A DNA stretch of 64,000 nucleotides from Terasakiella sp. SH-1 (GTDB taxonomy: Bacteria > Pseudomonadota > Alphaproteobacteria > Rhodospirillales > Terasakiellaceae), in the NCBI RefSeq assembly GCF_004564135.1, contig NZ_CP038255.1:1909501-1973500 (forward strand). The letters run 5' to 3'. Both the position numbers and the translations under genes were made by a program. Shown here in pieces: positions 26,980 through 36,090 of the stretch. The notes under the pieces are model-generated. The model had not been told where the DNA came from. It was given only the letters and a program-made list of their open reading frames with translations, and made no database searches. Position 1 is the first letter of the stretch, and each line of letters opens with the position of its first letter.

Positions 26980-29900
26980 TTATGTCCGTTGCGGAAAGTT
27001 TTTAACCTGCACGCTACGGATGAGTTGTCGCAGCTTAGCTGGACGCAACGGTTTATGCAACAAGACGAAGCCACTGGACTTTGCCTCTTGAATACGATCA
27101 GGCGCTGTATCCCCGGTAATAATGGCAGCCGGTATCTGTTCACCCAGTTTTTCATGGATTTTGCGAATGGAATCAGCCCCTGTCATCTCTTCCTGCAAAC
27201 GGTAATCTGCCAAAATCAAACTTGGCATTTCATCTGTTGTATCAATGGCCTCCAAAGCTTCCTGTGTAGAACCTGCTGCCAGTACATTGTATTTCCACCC
27301 GGAAATCAGCTGCTTCATCCCGTCCAGAATATCAGGTTCATCATCAATCACCACAATCAATGGCACTTCCGATCCACTTAAGGCAACTTCGATTGGCTTT
27401 TCTTCGGCCTCAATCACTTGAAGTTCATCTTTGGGAACCTGCAATGTAAAGGTTGTCCCCTTCCCATGAACCGACTTCACCCCCAGATTATGGTTCAACA
27501 GGGCCACTACACGTTCCACAATGGCCAACCCGAGGCCAAGACCACGGCGGCGATCACGTGCCGGGTTGTCCAGTTGCTGGAATTCGACAAAAATATCATT
27601 CACTTTGTCTTTTGGAATGCCCACCCCGGTATCAGAAACCTGTAACAAAACCTCATCACCACGACGGCGTGCCCCCAGCAAAATACCGCCTTCTTGCGTA
27701 TAACGCACCGCATTGGACATCAAATTAGACAGCACGCGCTCCAACAAAACAGGGTCACTATGAACAGCCAAATCAGGACAGAATGATTTCAGGATCAGTC
27801 CTTTTTCTTCGGCCAGTGCACTATATTGTTTAATCAAGCGTTCCACCAGCGGGCGTAACATGACGGGTTCTTTTTCCGCCTTCATCACTCCTGCATCCAG
27901 CTTGGAAATATCCAACAGGGCATTCAACAATCCACGTAAGGCTTCAAGGCTATCAGAAATATTATTGATAATACGCAAGTCCCCTTGGGCATTATCCGTA
28001 TTGACCTTACGGCGGCGGTCTTCCAACGCAGACAAAAACATGCCAATGGCGTGCAGCGGTTGGCGCAAGTCATGACTGGCCGCAGCCAGAAACTTGGATT
28101 TCGCCTTGTTGGCATTTTCCGATTCAAGACGAGCCTGTTCCAAACGATCTTCGGCCTCAATCCGGTCTGTGATATCAATAACGAGTGATACCGTCCCGCC
28201 ATCCAGCGTCGGTGCTTCACTGACTTGCAGATATCGCCCATTTGACAGAGCCTCCATAAAGACACCTGTCGGTTTGTGGCGGAATTTGCGACGACGATCG
28301 GCATATCCTTGCCCATCGCGAATACCGCCACGTTCTTCCATCTGCATAACCAGTTCTTCAAAGGTCACACCTGGGCGGATACGATCATTGAGCAATTTAT
28401 AATACTGGTAATATTTACGATTACACAGAACCAGACGGTTTTCATGATCCCAAAGGGCGAAAGCCCCCGGCATAATCTCGTTTGCCGCCATCAAACGGCT
28501 GCGGGCCTGTGTTTCTGCCGTAATATCGGCCCCGGTCCCCCGATAACCCAAAAATTCACCATCGGTACTGAAAATTGGCTTACCACTAAGCTTGACCTGC
28601 CGCCAAATCCCGTCAGGACATTTAATGGAATAAGAAAATTCCCGAAAACGTCTGCGGTTTTTCAAATCATTTTCATGATGGATCCACTTATCAGGGTCAT
28701 CCACATCACTACAGGTCAGCTTGCCAAATTCTGATTGGGTTTTGCCCAGAATGTCATCACGGGAAAACCCGGTAATGTCATAAAAACGATCAGACAGGAG
28801 TGAGTATTTCAGTTCCCGATCCGTTTCCCATAACCAGTCTGAGGTTGCTTCGGCCACATCGCGAAAACGGGCCTCACTGATTTTCATATCTTCTTCGCGC
28901 CGTGCAATTTCATCAACCAAATAGCGCAAGGCGTCAGCCATGTCAGAGATTTCATCCTGCCCCTGTGTGGGAATTTCAGCTTCCCCACCTTCTGCATGAG
29001 TTCGCATTGACTGTTTCAAGGCATTCAGGCGGGTTAAAATTCGCCAGATAAACGCCCCGCCAATCAAACTGAGAACAACCACCGCACCCAACACAATGTT
29101 TGTCAGAAGTGTGGTTCGACTTTCAACAAGATGCTGGAACTCCAGACTATTTTGTTCAATCCCTTCACGCATGCGCCGGATCAAATCATTCACAGAATAA
29201 ACGAAGCGGCTGGACAAGCGTTCATTTACCGCCAAAATACCGGAAACCCGTTGCAAAATAAGCGCATGACGGGCTTGCAACGCAATCAACCCATCTTCAC
29301 CCAATGCAATATTGCGCAAACGCTGCATCGTCTCTTTTTGCACAGGCTTATCTTTCAAAGCCTCTTCATAGGCTTTTAATTTTTGGAGTTTTGCCAACAA
29401 ACCGATGCGGTATTTTTCAAAACTTGCCTGATCCTTGATGGTTTCAAAAATCAACAATCGTTCAATTAAATCATTAAATAAATCGAACCAGACGGCTTTT
29501 TCAAAATCACGGTGAGCTGTTTTTTCACGAACAAGCCCTTGCAACTCCAAATTTCTTTTTTGCTTCAAGCCGGTTACTTCAATGCGTTCCTGAACCAGTT
29601 GATCCAGACGCCCGTAATTTTCCAAAAGCTGTTCACGCGTTAAGTTAATGACCTTAAGAACATCAGTATCAACCTCATAGGCGCGCAAAGAACCCACGAT
29701 TTCCTGTAACCAGCGCACCCGGTCTGCGATACGAAATGAAATGGTTTCACGTTGGGCCTGTGTTGTGACACGAACCAACATAGGAGCACTGGCAACAATT
29801 GCCTCACTTTGCTGCCCCAACTGATAAGCCAGCGTCATGGCGGGCAGACGTGACAGGGCAACCTCTTCAATCCCTTTGTTAAATTTCTGGATTGAAAAAA

Positions 29901-29991
29901 TACCAACACCAGCCGCTGCAATCGTGAACACCACAGCAAGCGTGAAACTGGTAATCAACTGAGCAAATACACCGAAGCGAAAGCCACCCAT
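26980..29991 (-). CDS. Membrane hybrid histidine kinase (HAMP, PAS, HisKA, HATPase, REC)
   Basis: A 1003-residue kinase. Two membrane spans (about 11-34 and 292-315) enclose a helical periplasmic sensor of about 255 residues. Then come HAMP (about 315-368), two PAS domains (about 375-505 and 505-620), HisKA with His640 in AAASHDLRQPLHAIG, HATPase with NAVRYTQEGG and DTGVGIPKD, and a C-terminal receiver with Asp929 in LILADYRLQ. The helical periplasmic domain with cytoplasmic relay recalls TorS-like sensors. The RR gene follows directly. The three 181-bp repeats with terminators lie in its upstream leader. Confidence 0.93.
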   Translation of the reverse strand: MGGFRFGVFAQLITSFTLAVVFTIAAAGVGIFSIQKFNKGIEEVALSRLPAMTLAYQLGQQSEAIVASAPMLVRVTTQAQRETISFRIADRVRWLQEIVGSLRAYEVDTDVLKVINLTREQLLENYGRLDQLVQERIEVTGLKQKRNLELQGLVREKTAHRDFEKAVWFDLFNDLIERLLIFETIKDQASFEKYRIGLLAKLQKLKAYEEALKDKPVQKETMQRLRNIALGEDGLIALQARHALILQRVSGILAVNERLSSRFVYSVNDLIRRMREGIEQNSLEFQHLVESRTTLLTNIVLGAVVVLSLIGGAFIWRILTRLNALKQSMRTHAEGGEAEIPTQGQDEISDMADALRYLVDEIARREEDMKISEARFRDVAEATSDWLWETDRELKYSLLSDRFYDITGFSRDDILGKTQSEFGKLTCSDVDDPDKWIHHENDLKNRRRFREFSYSIKCPDGIWRQVKLSGKPIFSTDGEFLGYRGTGADITAETQARSRLMAANEIMPGAFALWDHENRLVLCNRKYYQYYKLLNDRIRPGVTFEELVMQMEERGGIRDGQGYADRRRKFRHKPTGVFMEALSNGRYLQVSEAPTLDGGTVSLVIDITDRIEAEDRLEQARLESENANKAKSKFLAAASHDLRQPLHAIGMFLSALEDRRRKVNTDNAQGDLRIINNISDSLEALRGLLNALLDISKLDAGVMKAEKEPVMLRPLVERLIKQYSALAEEKGLILKSFCPDLAVHSDPVLLERVLSNLMSNAVRYTQEGGILLGARRRGDEVLLQVSDTGVGIPKDKVNDIFVEFQQLDNPARDRRRGLGLGLAIVERVVALLNHNLGVKSVHGKGTTFTLQVPKDELQVIEAEEKPIEVALSGSEVPLIVVIDDEPDILDGMKQLISGWKYNVLAAGSTQEALEAIDTTDEMPSLILADYRLQEEMTGADSIRKIHEKLGEQIPAAIITGDTAPDRIQEAKSSGFVLLHKPLRPAKLRQLIRSVQVKNFPQRT

Positions 29992-30087
29992 CGTGTCACA
30001 GCACCATCTACATTATTTTTACAATTGAAATGATAGTAATTAGTTTTGGTTGAAATTTGAAACATTTAATCAAAAACATACCGGATA

Positions 30088-30268
30088 AAAAAAATGGGTG
30101 ATAAGAAATCTTATCACCCCAAGTCCGCCGAGAAACTACGTCGTACTCAGAACCCCAATATGGAGAACTGTTTAGATACTGCCTGAAAAGTTTGGCATTG
30201 CCTTCACCCATATAGGTGAAAATACATATTTTTTGTAAAAATAAACGACATCCCCCTGACAGACAGAC
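30088..30268 (-). repeat. Tandem repeat copy 1 (kinase-proximal) with terminator
   Basis: Complete 181-bp unit. Its hairpin (30096-30119) is a perfect GGGTGATAAG/CTTATCACCC stem. Read on the minus strand, the unit runs AT-rich leader, TTCACC/GGTGAA hairpin, about 85 nt of invariant core, then the terminator with a T-run (interrupted by one A here). The other copies differ by only a few bases. Confidence 0.9.
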
Positions 30269-30449
30269 AAAAAAAAGGGTGACAAGAAACCTTATCACCC
30301 CAAGTCCGCCGAGAAACTACGTCGTACTCAGAACCCCAATATGGAGAACTGTTTAGATACTGCCTGAAAAGTTTGGCATTGCCTTCACCCATATAGGTGA
30401 AAATACATATTTTTTGTAAAAATAAACGACATCCCCTTGATATACAGAC
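30269..30449 (-). repeat. Tandem repeat copy 2 with terminator
   Basis: Complete 181-bp unit. In its hairpin (30277-30300) the minus-strand arms are GGGTGATAAG and CTTGTCACCC, so the substitution keeps a U-G pair in the minus transcript but would give a C-A mismatch in the plus transcript. Eight T follow on the minus strand. Core identical to copy 1. Confidence 0.9.
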
Positions 30450-30605
30450 AAAAAAAAGGGTGACAAGAAATCTTATCACCCCAAGTCCGCCGAGAAACTA
30501 CGTCGTACTCAGAACCCCAATATGGAGAACTGTTTAGATACTGCCTGAAAAGTTTGGCACTGCCTTCACCCATATAGGTGAAAATACATATTTTTTGTAA
30601 AAGAA
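30450..30605 (-). repeat. Tandem repeat copy 3 (ctpA-proximal), truncated linker
   Basis: Lacks the last 25 bp of linker found in copies 1 and 2, beginning eight bases after the ctpA stop. Its hairpin (30458-30481) has the same minus-strand-favouring U-G substitution as copy 2. One core change (GGCAGTGCC instead of GGCAATGCC on the minus strand). It can serve as the ctpA terminator. Confidence 0.88.
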
Positions 30606-30612
30606 AAGATCC

Positions 30613-32181
30613 TTAGCCTTTTTCAATCGGCTGAAGCCCTGCTAAAAATTTCTTTGCTGTCCCCGCCTTCAAAAACTCCAAAGCACATCCCAGTTCTTTA
30701 TCCTTTTTGTCACTGACCTCAGGGCAGGCTTCAATAGATGTATTCCCCAAAACCCCATCTTTATTCTGCACCTTCCCTTTATTAAAGGATTTGGCATGGA
30801 TCACATTGGGCAAATCCGCTTCGCGCGGGGCCTTGAATTCTTTCTGTGCTCCTTCGGCTGTTTTTTCCTCAACCTTGGGCACATCAAGACGAATATCCGG
30901 GGCCACACCGACTTTTTGAATGGTACGCCCTGACGGCAAATAATAAAGGGCTGTTGTCAGACGCACGGCCCCTTCTTTCAACAAAGGCATAATGGTCTGT
31001 ACAGACCCTTTACCAAAGGTTCGACGCCCCATCAAGATCGCCCGGTTGTGATCCTGTAAAGCGCCTGAAACAATTTCAGAAGCAGAAGCCGACCCACCAT
31101 TAATCAAGACAACGACAGGAAGCCCTTCGGCAATATCACCACTGCCCGCCCCATAACGGCGCACATCATCAGCAGCACGCCCGCGAATGGAAACCACATC
31201 CCCATCATCAAGGAACAAGTCACTCAACGCGACAGATTGCTGTAATAAACCACCGGGATTATTACGCAGATCAAGAACAACACCTTTTAAATTGCCATCT
31301 GTATCTTCATATGCCTTGTCAAAGGCTTTGCGTACATCACTTTCCATTCGTTCAGAAAAAGACACAACACGCAAATGGAGGTAATCCTCATAAAGCGCAT
31401 GTTTAACCGCACGAACCTGAATAATATCGCGCACAATCGTCACATCAAAAGGTGCACGCTTTTCACGATCCACCGTCACCGTCACAGGTGTGCCCGGTTT
31501 GCCCCGCAAGGTGCGCACTGTTTTCGTCAGTGTCCATTCCTTAATAGATACCCCTTCAATATGGGTAATATGGTCCCCCGGCTTCAAACCGGCACGATCT
31601 GCGGGCGTATCTTCAATGGGGGAGACGACTTTTAAAAAACCATCCCCTTGCTGAACCTCAATCCCCAGACCACCAAACTCACCACTGGTATCGACCATCA
31701 GCTCCTGAAATTCAGCAGGGGTCATATAACCGGAATGAGGGTCCAGTTTTTCCATCATCGCATCAAGGGCAACTTCCACGACCTTGGCTGGCTGAGCCAC
31801 CCCTTTGGGCGTACCATCAGCGGCTTCTGCCCAAGCCGTGTCCTTGCCATTCAGCCCCTCAATCGCATAAGTGATCAGGTCCTGATCAGAAACCTGTTTG
31901 ACATAGCTGCGACGCACCACCTTGAAAGCATCAACAAACTGATTAAACTGGTCCTGACGCGTCCCGTCATCTACAGATTTTTCGTGGTAGACGTTCTGAA
32001 AGCGGGCCAAGTCCTCCATCGCTTCTTTTGGCAGACCATGCGTCCCTGTCAGCGAAGAGACCCAGCGCCCCACAGGACCATCATCAATCGCGCATCCGCT
32101 TAATGTCGGCAAGAAAACGGTTGCAGTTCCCAAAGCGAGAACAACCATCATAATGGAAGGCAGGCGTGACCAGATTTTCAT
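30613..32181 (-). CDS. ctpA: C-terminal processing protease CtpA (S41), lipoprotein
   Basis: A 522-residue periplasmic S41 peptidase. The signal ends in a lipobox LSGC with Cys30. A PDZ domain (about 165-245; GGLGIEVQQGDGFLKVVSPIEDTPADRAGLKPGD) precedes the catalytic core, in which the central Ser of GGSASASEI and the Lys of RTFGKGSVQT, 25 residues later, form the dyad. It trims C-termini of envelope proteins. The usual soluble or membrane form is here lipid-anchored. A 7-13-7 dyad lies in its promoter. Confidence 0.94.
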   Translation of the reverse strand: MKIWSRLPSIMMVVLALGTATVFLPTLSGCAIDDGPVGRWVSSLTGTHGLPKEAMEDLARFQNVYHEKSVDDGTRQDQFNQFVDAFKVVRRSYVKQVSDQDLITYAIEGLNGKDTAWAEAADGTPKGVAQPAKVVEVALDAMMEKLDPHSGYMTPAEFQELMVDTSGEFGGLGIEVQQGDGFLKVVSPIEDTPADRAGLKPGDHITHIEGVSIKEWTLTKTVRTLRGKPGTPVTVTVDREKRAPFDVTIVRDIIQVRAVKHALYEDYLHLRVVSFSERMESDVRKAFDKAYEDTDGNLKGVVLDLRNNPGGLLQQSVALSDLFLDDGDVVSIRGRAADDVRRYGAGSGDIAEGLPVVVLINGGSASASEIVSGALQDHNRAILMGRRTFGKGSVQTIMPLLKEGAVRLTTALYYLPSGRTIQKVGVAPDIRLDVPKVEEKTAEGAQKEFKAPREADLPNVIHAKSFNKGKVQNKDGVLGNTSIEACPEVSDKKDKELGCALEFLKAGTAKKFLAGLQPIEKG

Positions 32182-32200
32182 AGGTGTAAACTTTCAGTTC

Positions 32201-32227
32201 GTTCGACCTCTCATATATATGTCGAAC
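32201..32227. promoter_or_regulatory. Dyad in the ctpA promoter
   Basis: GTTCGAC and GTCGAAC flank a 13-bp AT-rich spacer, 20 bases upstream of the ctpA start. The perfect 7-bp arms suggest a dimeric regulator; the identity of the regulator is unknown. Confidence 0.4.
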
Positions 32228-32255
32228 GGTACACATACTCAACAGTCTTAGGGCA

Positions 32256-32292
32256 AAAACAGGCCCCCATGAACACCACAGGAGCCTGTTTT
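32256..32292 (-). terminator. Intrinsic terminator of the DHH phosphoesterase gene
   Basis: AAAACAGGC and GCCTGTTTT form a 9-bp stem with a 19-nt loop, 20 bases after the stop, followed by T on the minus strand. Confidence 0.75.
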
Positions 32293-32311
32293 AAGATTGA
32301 AAACGACAGTT

Positions 32312-33241
32312 TTATCCGTCCGCGTTCATCTGCTTGATGATTGCTTCCAGGGTTTCAACCGCCTTGTCATTGGCAACCTGACAGGTCCCTGCATTTTCAT
32401 GACCGCCGCCATTATAGTTCAACATCAATTCTCCAACATTGGTCTGAGACCCCTTGTTGAGAATGGATTTGCCACAAGCAAAGACCGTATTTTGTTTTTT
32501 CAACCCCCACAAAACATGGATCGAGATATTGGTATCAGGATAGAGCGCATAAATCATGAAACGGTTGCCCGTATAGATAATATCTTCATTGCGCAGATCC
32601 AACACCACCACATTGCCATGAACCTGACTGCAACGTTGCAGCTGTTCAATAAATTTGGGCTGATGTTCATTATACATATCCACACGTTCTTTGACGTCTG
32701 GCAATTCAAGGATTTCCTGAATGGACATGCTGGCACAGCTTTCAATCAAATCCATCATCAATTGATAATTGGAAATGCGAAAATCACGAAAACGCCCCAG
32801 CCCTGTACGCGCATCCATCAGAAAGTTCAACAGTACCCAGTTTTCAGCCTTGAGAATTTCTTCACGGGAGAACTGGGCGGCATCGCCTTTGTCCACGGCT
32901 TCCATCATCTCATCCCAGCTTTCCGGGAATTCACCATGACCGCCATAATAACGCCAAACCACACGTGCCGCAGACGGAGCGTCCGGATCAATAACATGAT
33001 TTTCAGGATCACCGCCCACACGAACCGTTTCACTCAGGTGATGGTCAAAGGCCAGATGGACCCCATCCACATAAGGCAGGTTGGTCGTGATATCACGATC
33101 CGTAATCGCAACCTTGCCATCCTGCATATCCTTTGGATGCACAAAGGTAATCTCGTCAATGAGGTCCATTTTTTTCAACAAAACCGCACAAACCAGACCA
33201 TCAAAGTCGCTTCGCGTTACCAGTCGAAACTTTTCCCCCAT
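32312..33241 (-). CDS. DHH-family phosphoesterase
   Basis: A 309-residue phosphoesterase. Metal motifs are RSDFDGLVCAVLL (N-terminal Asp pair), AFDHHLSE (the DHH) and the C-terminal DHHA1-like YNGGGHENAGTC. The family includes exopolyphosphatases and oligoribonucleases/c-di-nucleotide hydrolases; the exact substrate cannot be told. The ATG at 33241 has AAGGAG upstream and is preferred over a longer N-terminus. It is downstream of the TauE-like permease on the same strand. Confidence 0.85.
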   Translation of the reverse strand: MGEKFRLVTRSDFDGLVCAVLLKKMDLIDEITFVHPKDMQDGKVAITDRDITTNLPYVDGVHLAFDHHLSETVRVGGDPENHVIDPDAPSAARVVWRYYGGHGEFPESWDEMMEAVDKGDAAQFSREEILKAENWVLLNFLMDARTGLGRFRDFRISNYQLMMDLIESCASMSIQEILELPDVKERVDMYNEHQPKFIEQLQRCSQVHGNVVVLDLRNEDIIYTGNRFMIYALYPDTNISIHVLWGLKKQNTVFACGKSILNKGSQTNVGELMLNYNGGGHENAGTCQVANDKAVETLEAIIKQMNADG

Positions 33242-33371
33242 ATCACAACTCCTTCTTTCATGCACCGAGGCTTTAATTTCCTCAATGGGTATTACATAAT
33301 TTGTTTAACGTTATCCTAAAAATAAAACTATTTCAAAGCTTTCCAACTAAATATTTAAAATTTTATATATT

Positions 33372-34202
33372 TTAAAAAGTTCCAGCGAACATTTTGATAC
33401 TGGTGATTAAAAGGAAAACCGCAAAAGCTTTTTTCAAATAGGTCGGGTTCACACTATGGGCAATACGTGCCCCCAACGGGGCACACAAAACGGTCATGGG
33501 TACGATCAGGACAAACCCCAATAAATTCACATACCCGATAGAGCCAACAGGCAACCCTGCGGCCCCAAAGCCAGAGATAATAAAACCGACCGCACCGGGG
33601 ATCGCAATCACCAGTCCAATCCCTGATGCACAGGCAACCGCCTTGCGCATGGGGAAATTATAAGCACTCAGGATCGGCACACTGATGGACCCGCCGCCGA
33701 TTCCCACCATAACCGAGATTGAACCGATGATAAAAGCAAAGACAAATTCAAGGGGCTGACCGGGTAAACCATCACGAAAATGGCCACCTGTTTTTGAAAA
33801 CAGCATGCGCAAAGCCACAATAAAAGCCAGAATGGAAAACATCACCGTCAGCACCTCCCCTTTCAGGAAAGAGGCTAAAACAGTCCCGGCGATCACCCCG
33901 ACGACAACACCTGGGGTCCAATTTTTCAACAAGGTCCAGTCCACGGCCCCCTTTTTATGATGGGAGCGCACCGATGACACAGAAGTTGCAATGATTGTGG
34001 CCAGTGATGTTCCAACAGCAACAAACATGGAAACATCCGCACTGACACCAAACGTCTGAAACAGGAAATATAAGACAGGAACAATCACAATTCCCCCGCC
34101 GACCCCTAACAGGCCAGCCAGAATGCCTGCAACAACACCTGTCGCCCCCAAGGAGGCGACAATTTGCATTAAAAATAAGGGGTCAGAAAATAAATTTGCC
34201 AA
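33372..34202 (-). CDS. TauE/SafE-family sulfite/anion exporter
   Basis: About 276 residues with eight predicted spans. The two family halves start with GILAGLLGVGGGIVIVPVL and VGIGGGSISVPILS, the glycine-rich repeats of TauE/SafE (UPF0721) carriers. They export sulfite, sulfoacetate or related anions across the inner membrane. I chose a TTG at 34202 with AAGGGA just upstream; a TTG at 34217 or ATG at 34169 are alternatives. It is divergent from the phosphate symporter gene. Confidence 0.85.
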   Translation of the reverse strand: MANLFSDPLFLMQIVASLGATGVVAGILAGLLGVGGGIVIVPVLYFLFQTFGVSADVSMFVAVGTSLATIIATSVSSVRSHHKKGAVDWTLLKNWTPGVVVGVIAGTVLASFLKGEVLTVMFSILAFIVALRMLFSKTGGHFRDGLPGQPLEFVFAFIIGSISVMVGIGGGSISVPILSAYNFPMRKAVACASGIGLVIAIPGAVGFIISGFGAAGLPVGSIGYVNLLGFVLIVPMTVLCAPLGARIAHSVNPTYLKKAFAVFLLITSIKMFAGTF

Positions 34203-34355
34203 GTTCTTCCCTTTCAATCGAGCAAGGCGGTCATTTTTGATTCAATTTCGCGCATTTCCATTTAAAAAGCCACGGTTTTTATCCGGCATTATTGCACTGG
34301 TAATCTTTTTAAATTACACTTTTGCGATAAAACACCGTTTAACTGGGGATCAATC

Positions 34356-36068
34356 ATGGCAAACGGCGCCGAACTCGACATTTTCAACATTTCCTCTGGC
34401 CTGTTAGGCGGGCTTGCAATTTTCCTGTTTGGACTGGAACAACTTTCCGGCGGGCTTAAGGCTGTCGCTGGTGAGAAAATGAAGACCATCCTTGCCAAGC
34501 TAACTTCCAACCGCTTTATGGGGATGTTTACAGGCGCTTTTGTCACCGCCATCATTCAAAGTTCATCGGTCACAACGGTTCTTGTCGTCGGGTTCATCAG
34601 CGCCGGATTGATGAAACTTTCCCAATCCATCGGGATCATTATGGGGGCGAACGTTGGCACAACCATCACCGCCCAGATTATTGCCTTTAAAATCACCCAT
34701 TTTGCAATGGTGATGGTGGCTGTCGGCTTTTTCATGTTCTTTTTCAGCAAGATCGACAAAATCAAGCAATATGGCAATATGCTGATGGGGCTGGGCATGG
34801 TGTTTTTGGGCATGAACCTGATGTCTGACGCCATGAAGCCCCTGCGCAGCTTTGAACCTTTCCTTGATCTAATGGTCAGTATGGAAAACCCGTTCTTTGG
34901 CCTGTTGGTTGGCGCAGCCTTTACCGCTTTGGTTCAATCATCTTCTGCTACAACCGGGATCGTCATTGCATTGGCAACACAGGGATTGCTATCCCTGCCC
35001 GGTGGGATTGCCCTGATTTTTGGGGCCAATGTGGGCACCTGCGTGACCGCCATGCTTGCCTCCATCGGGAAACCACGCGAAGCCATCCGCGCCGCTGTCG
35101 TCCATGTCCTGTTCAACATTGCCGGGGTGTTGCTCTGGATTGGTTTTGTAGATCAACTGGCAAGTGTTGTGCGTGATATTGGTGGGGACACCAGCGGCAC
35201 AGCGCGAGACATCGCCAATGCCCATACAATTTTTAACGTCGCCAATGCCATCCTGTTCATCTGGTTTGTTACCCCATTTGCCAGACTGGTCGAACGGCTG
35301 GTCCCCCTGGAAGACAAAGACACAGGCCCGTCTGTTAAGCCCAAATACCTTGAAGAGGATATTATCTCCACTCCCTCCATTGCCTTAAATGCCGTGCGTC
35401 TGGAAATTGGTGAACTGGGGCGCCACGTCCAAAGAATGATGGGAAGTATTTTACCTGCCACACTTAGCGGCACACGCGGTTCTTTGGATAAAGTGGCTGA
35501 TCTGGATGAAAATGTCGATCAGCTCCATATGTCGATCATTAAATATGTGCGCAAAATCGGTGCTCAATCCCTTGGGGAAAATGATATGCGCGAGGTTGTG
35601 CGCCTCATGTCAGCTGCCAATCATGTGGAAAATATTGGCGATATTATTGAACGCGATCTTGTGGAAATCGGCAAGCACCGTATTGAAGAAAAAATCACCG
35701 TCAGCCCACAAACAACCCATTTGCTCAAATCCTTCCACGGTAAAGTCGAAGAAGCTCTGGACCTTGCTCTGGAAGCCCTTCACACAGATGACCCGGATGT
35801 GGCACGCAAAGTCATCGCCATGAAAGGCCCCCTGACCCATGAAGCCAAACATATCACCAAACATGGGGCTGAACGCCTGATGCAAGACGGCGAAAACCGC
35901 CATTATTCCTATTCACGGGAAATGGAAACCGTAGAACGCCTGCGCCGTATTTACTATTTTGCCAAACGCATTGCCAAAGGGGTTATTGCCAAGGCTGAGG
36001 AAATTGAACGAGAAAACTGGGAAGAAGATAAAAACCTGTCTGAAATGCAGGCTCTAAGCGCTGAGTAA
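34356..36068 (+). CDS. Na+/phosphate symporter (NptA/PhoU-like tail)
   Basis: A 570-residue protein with a membrane half containing two inverted QSSS repeats (VTAIIQSSSVTTVLVVGFI and TALVQSSSATTGIVIALA), the signature of SLC34-type Na/Pi cotransporters, and a C-terminal PhoU-like helical domain (about 340-560; LMSAANHVENIGDIIERDL). It takes up phosphate with Na+, fitting a marine lifestyle. GGGGAT precedes the start. Confidence 0.92.
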   Translation: MANGAELDIFNISSGLLGGLAIFLFGLEQLSGGLKAVAGEKMKTILAKLTSNRFMGMFTGAFVTAIIQSSSVTTVLVVGFISAGLMKLSQSIGIIMGANVGTTITAQIIAFKITHFAMVMVAVGFFMFFFSKIDKIKQYGNMLMGLGMVFLGMNLMSDAMKPLRSFEPFLDLMVSMENPFFGLLVGAAFTALVQSSSATTGIVIALATQGLLSLPGGIALIFGANVGTCVTAMLASIGKPREAIRAAVVHVLFNIAGVLLWIGFVDQLASVVRDIGGDTSGTARDIANAHTIFNVANAILFIWFVTPFARLVERLVPLEDKDTGPSVKPKYLEEDIISTPSIALNAVRLEIGELGRHVQRMMGSILPATLSGTRGSLDKVADLDENVDQLHMSIIKYVRKIGAQSLGENDMREVVRLMSAANHVENIGDIIERDLVEIGKHRIEEKITVSPQTTHLLKSFHGKVEEALDLALEALHTDDPDVARKVIAMKGPLTHEAKHITKHGAERLMQDGENRHYSYSREMETVERLRRIYYFAKRIAKGVIAKAEEIERENWEEDKNLSEMQALSAE

Positions 36069-36090
36069 CAGCCCCTATAGGCATCACCCC

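Larger units (their letters stand above)
30001..30612. other. Gene-free 612-bp region holding a tandem repeat array
   Basis: The space between the hybrid kinase start and the ctpA stop holds three tandem repeats (30088-30605) and, at 30001-30087, an AT-rich segment that is the likely kinase promoter. Short ORFs crossing the repeats have no ribosome sites and differ in frame because 181 is not a multiple of three, so I treat the region as non-coding in protein terms. Confidence 0.7.

Noticed and set aside
30204-30573. Short minus-strand ORFs (MGEGNAKLFRQYL...) repeated in each tandem unit as a peptide family
   Set aside because: No ribosome site precedes them, the 181-bp period shifts frame from copy to copy, and they read through the terminator stem and T-run.
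30088-30605. CRISPR array or integron attC sites
   Set aside because: The units are long and nearly wholly identical with no unique spacers, and no cas or integrase gene is near.
30088-30605. Tandem c-di-GMP (GEMM) or glycine riboswitches
   Set aside because: GGCAATGCCAAAC looks faintly similar, but the conserved core motifs of those aptamers are absent.
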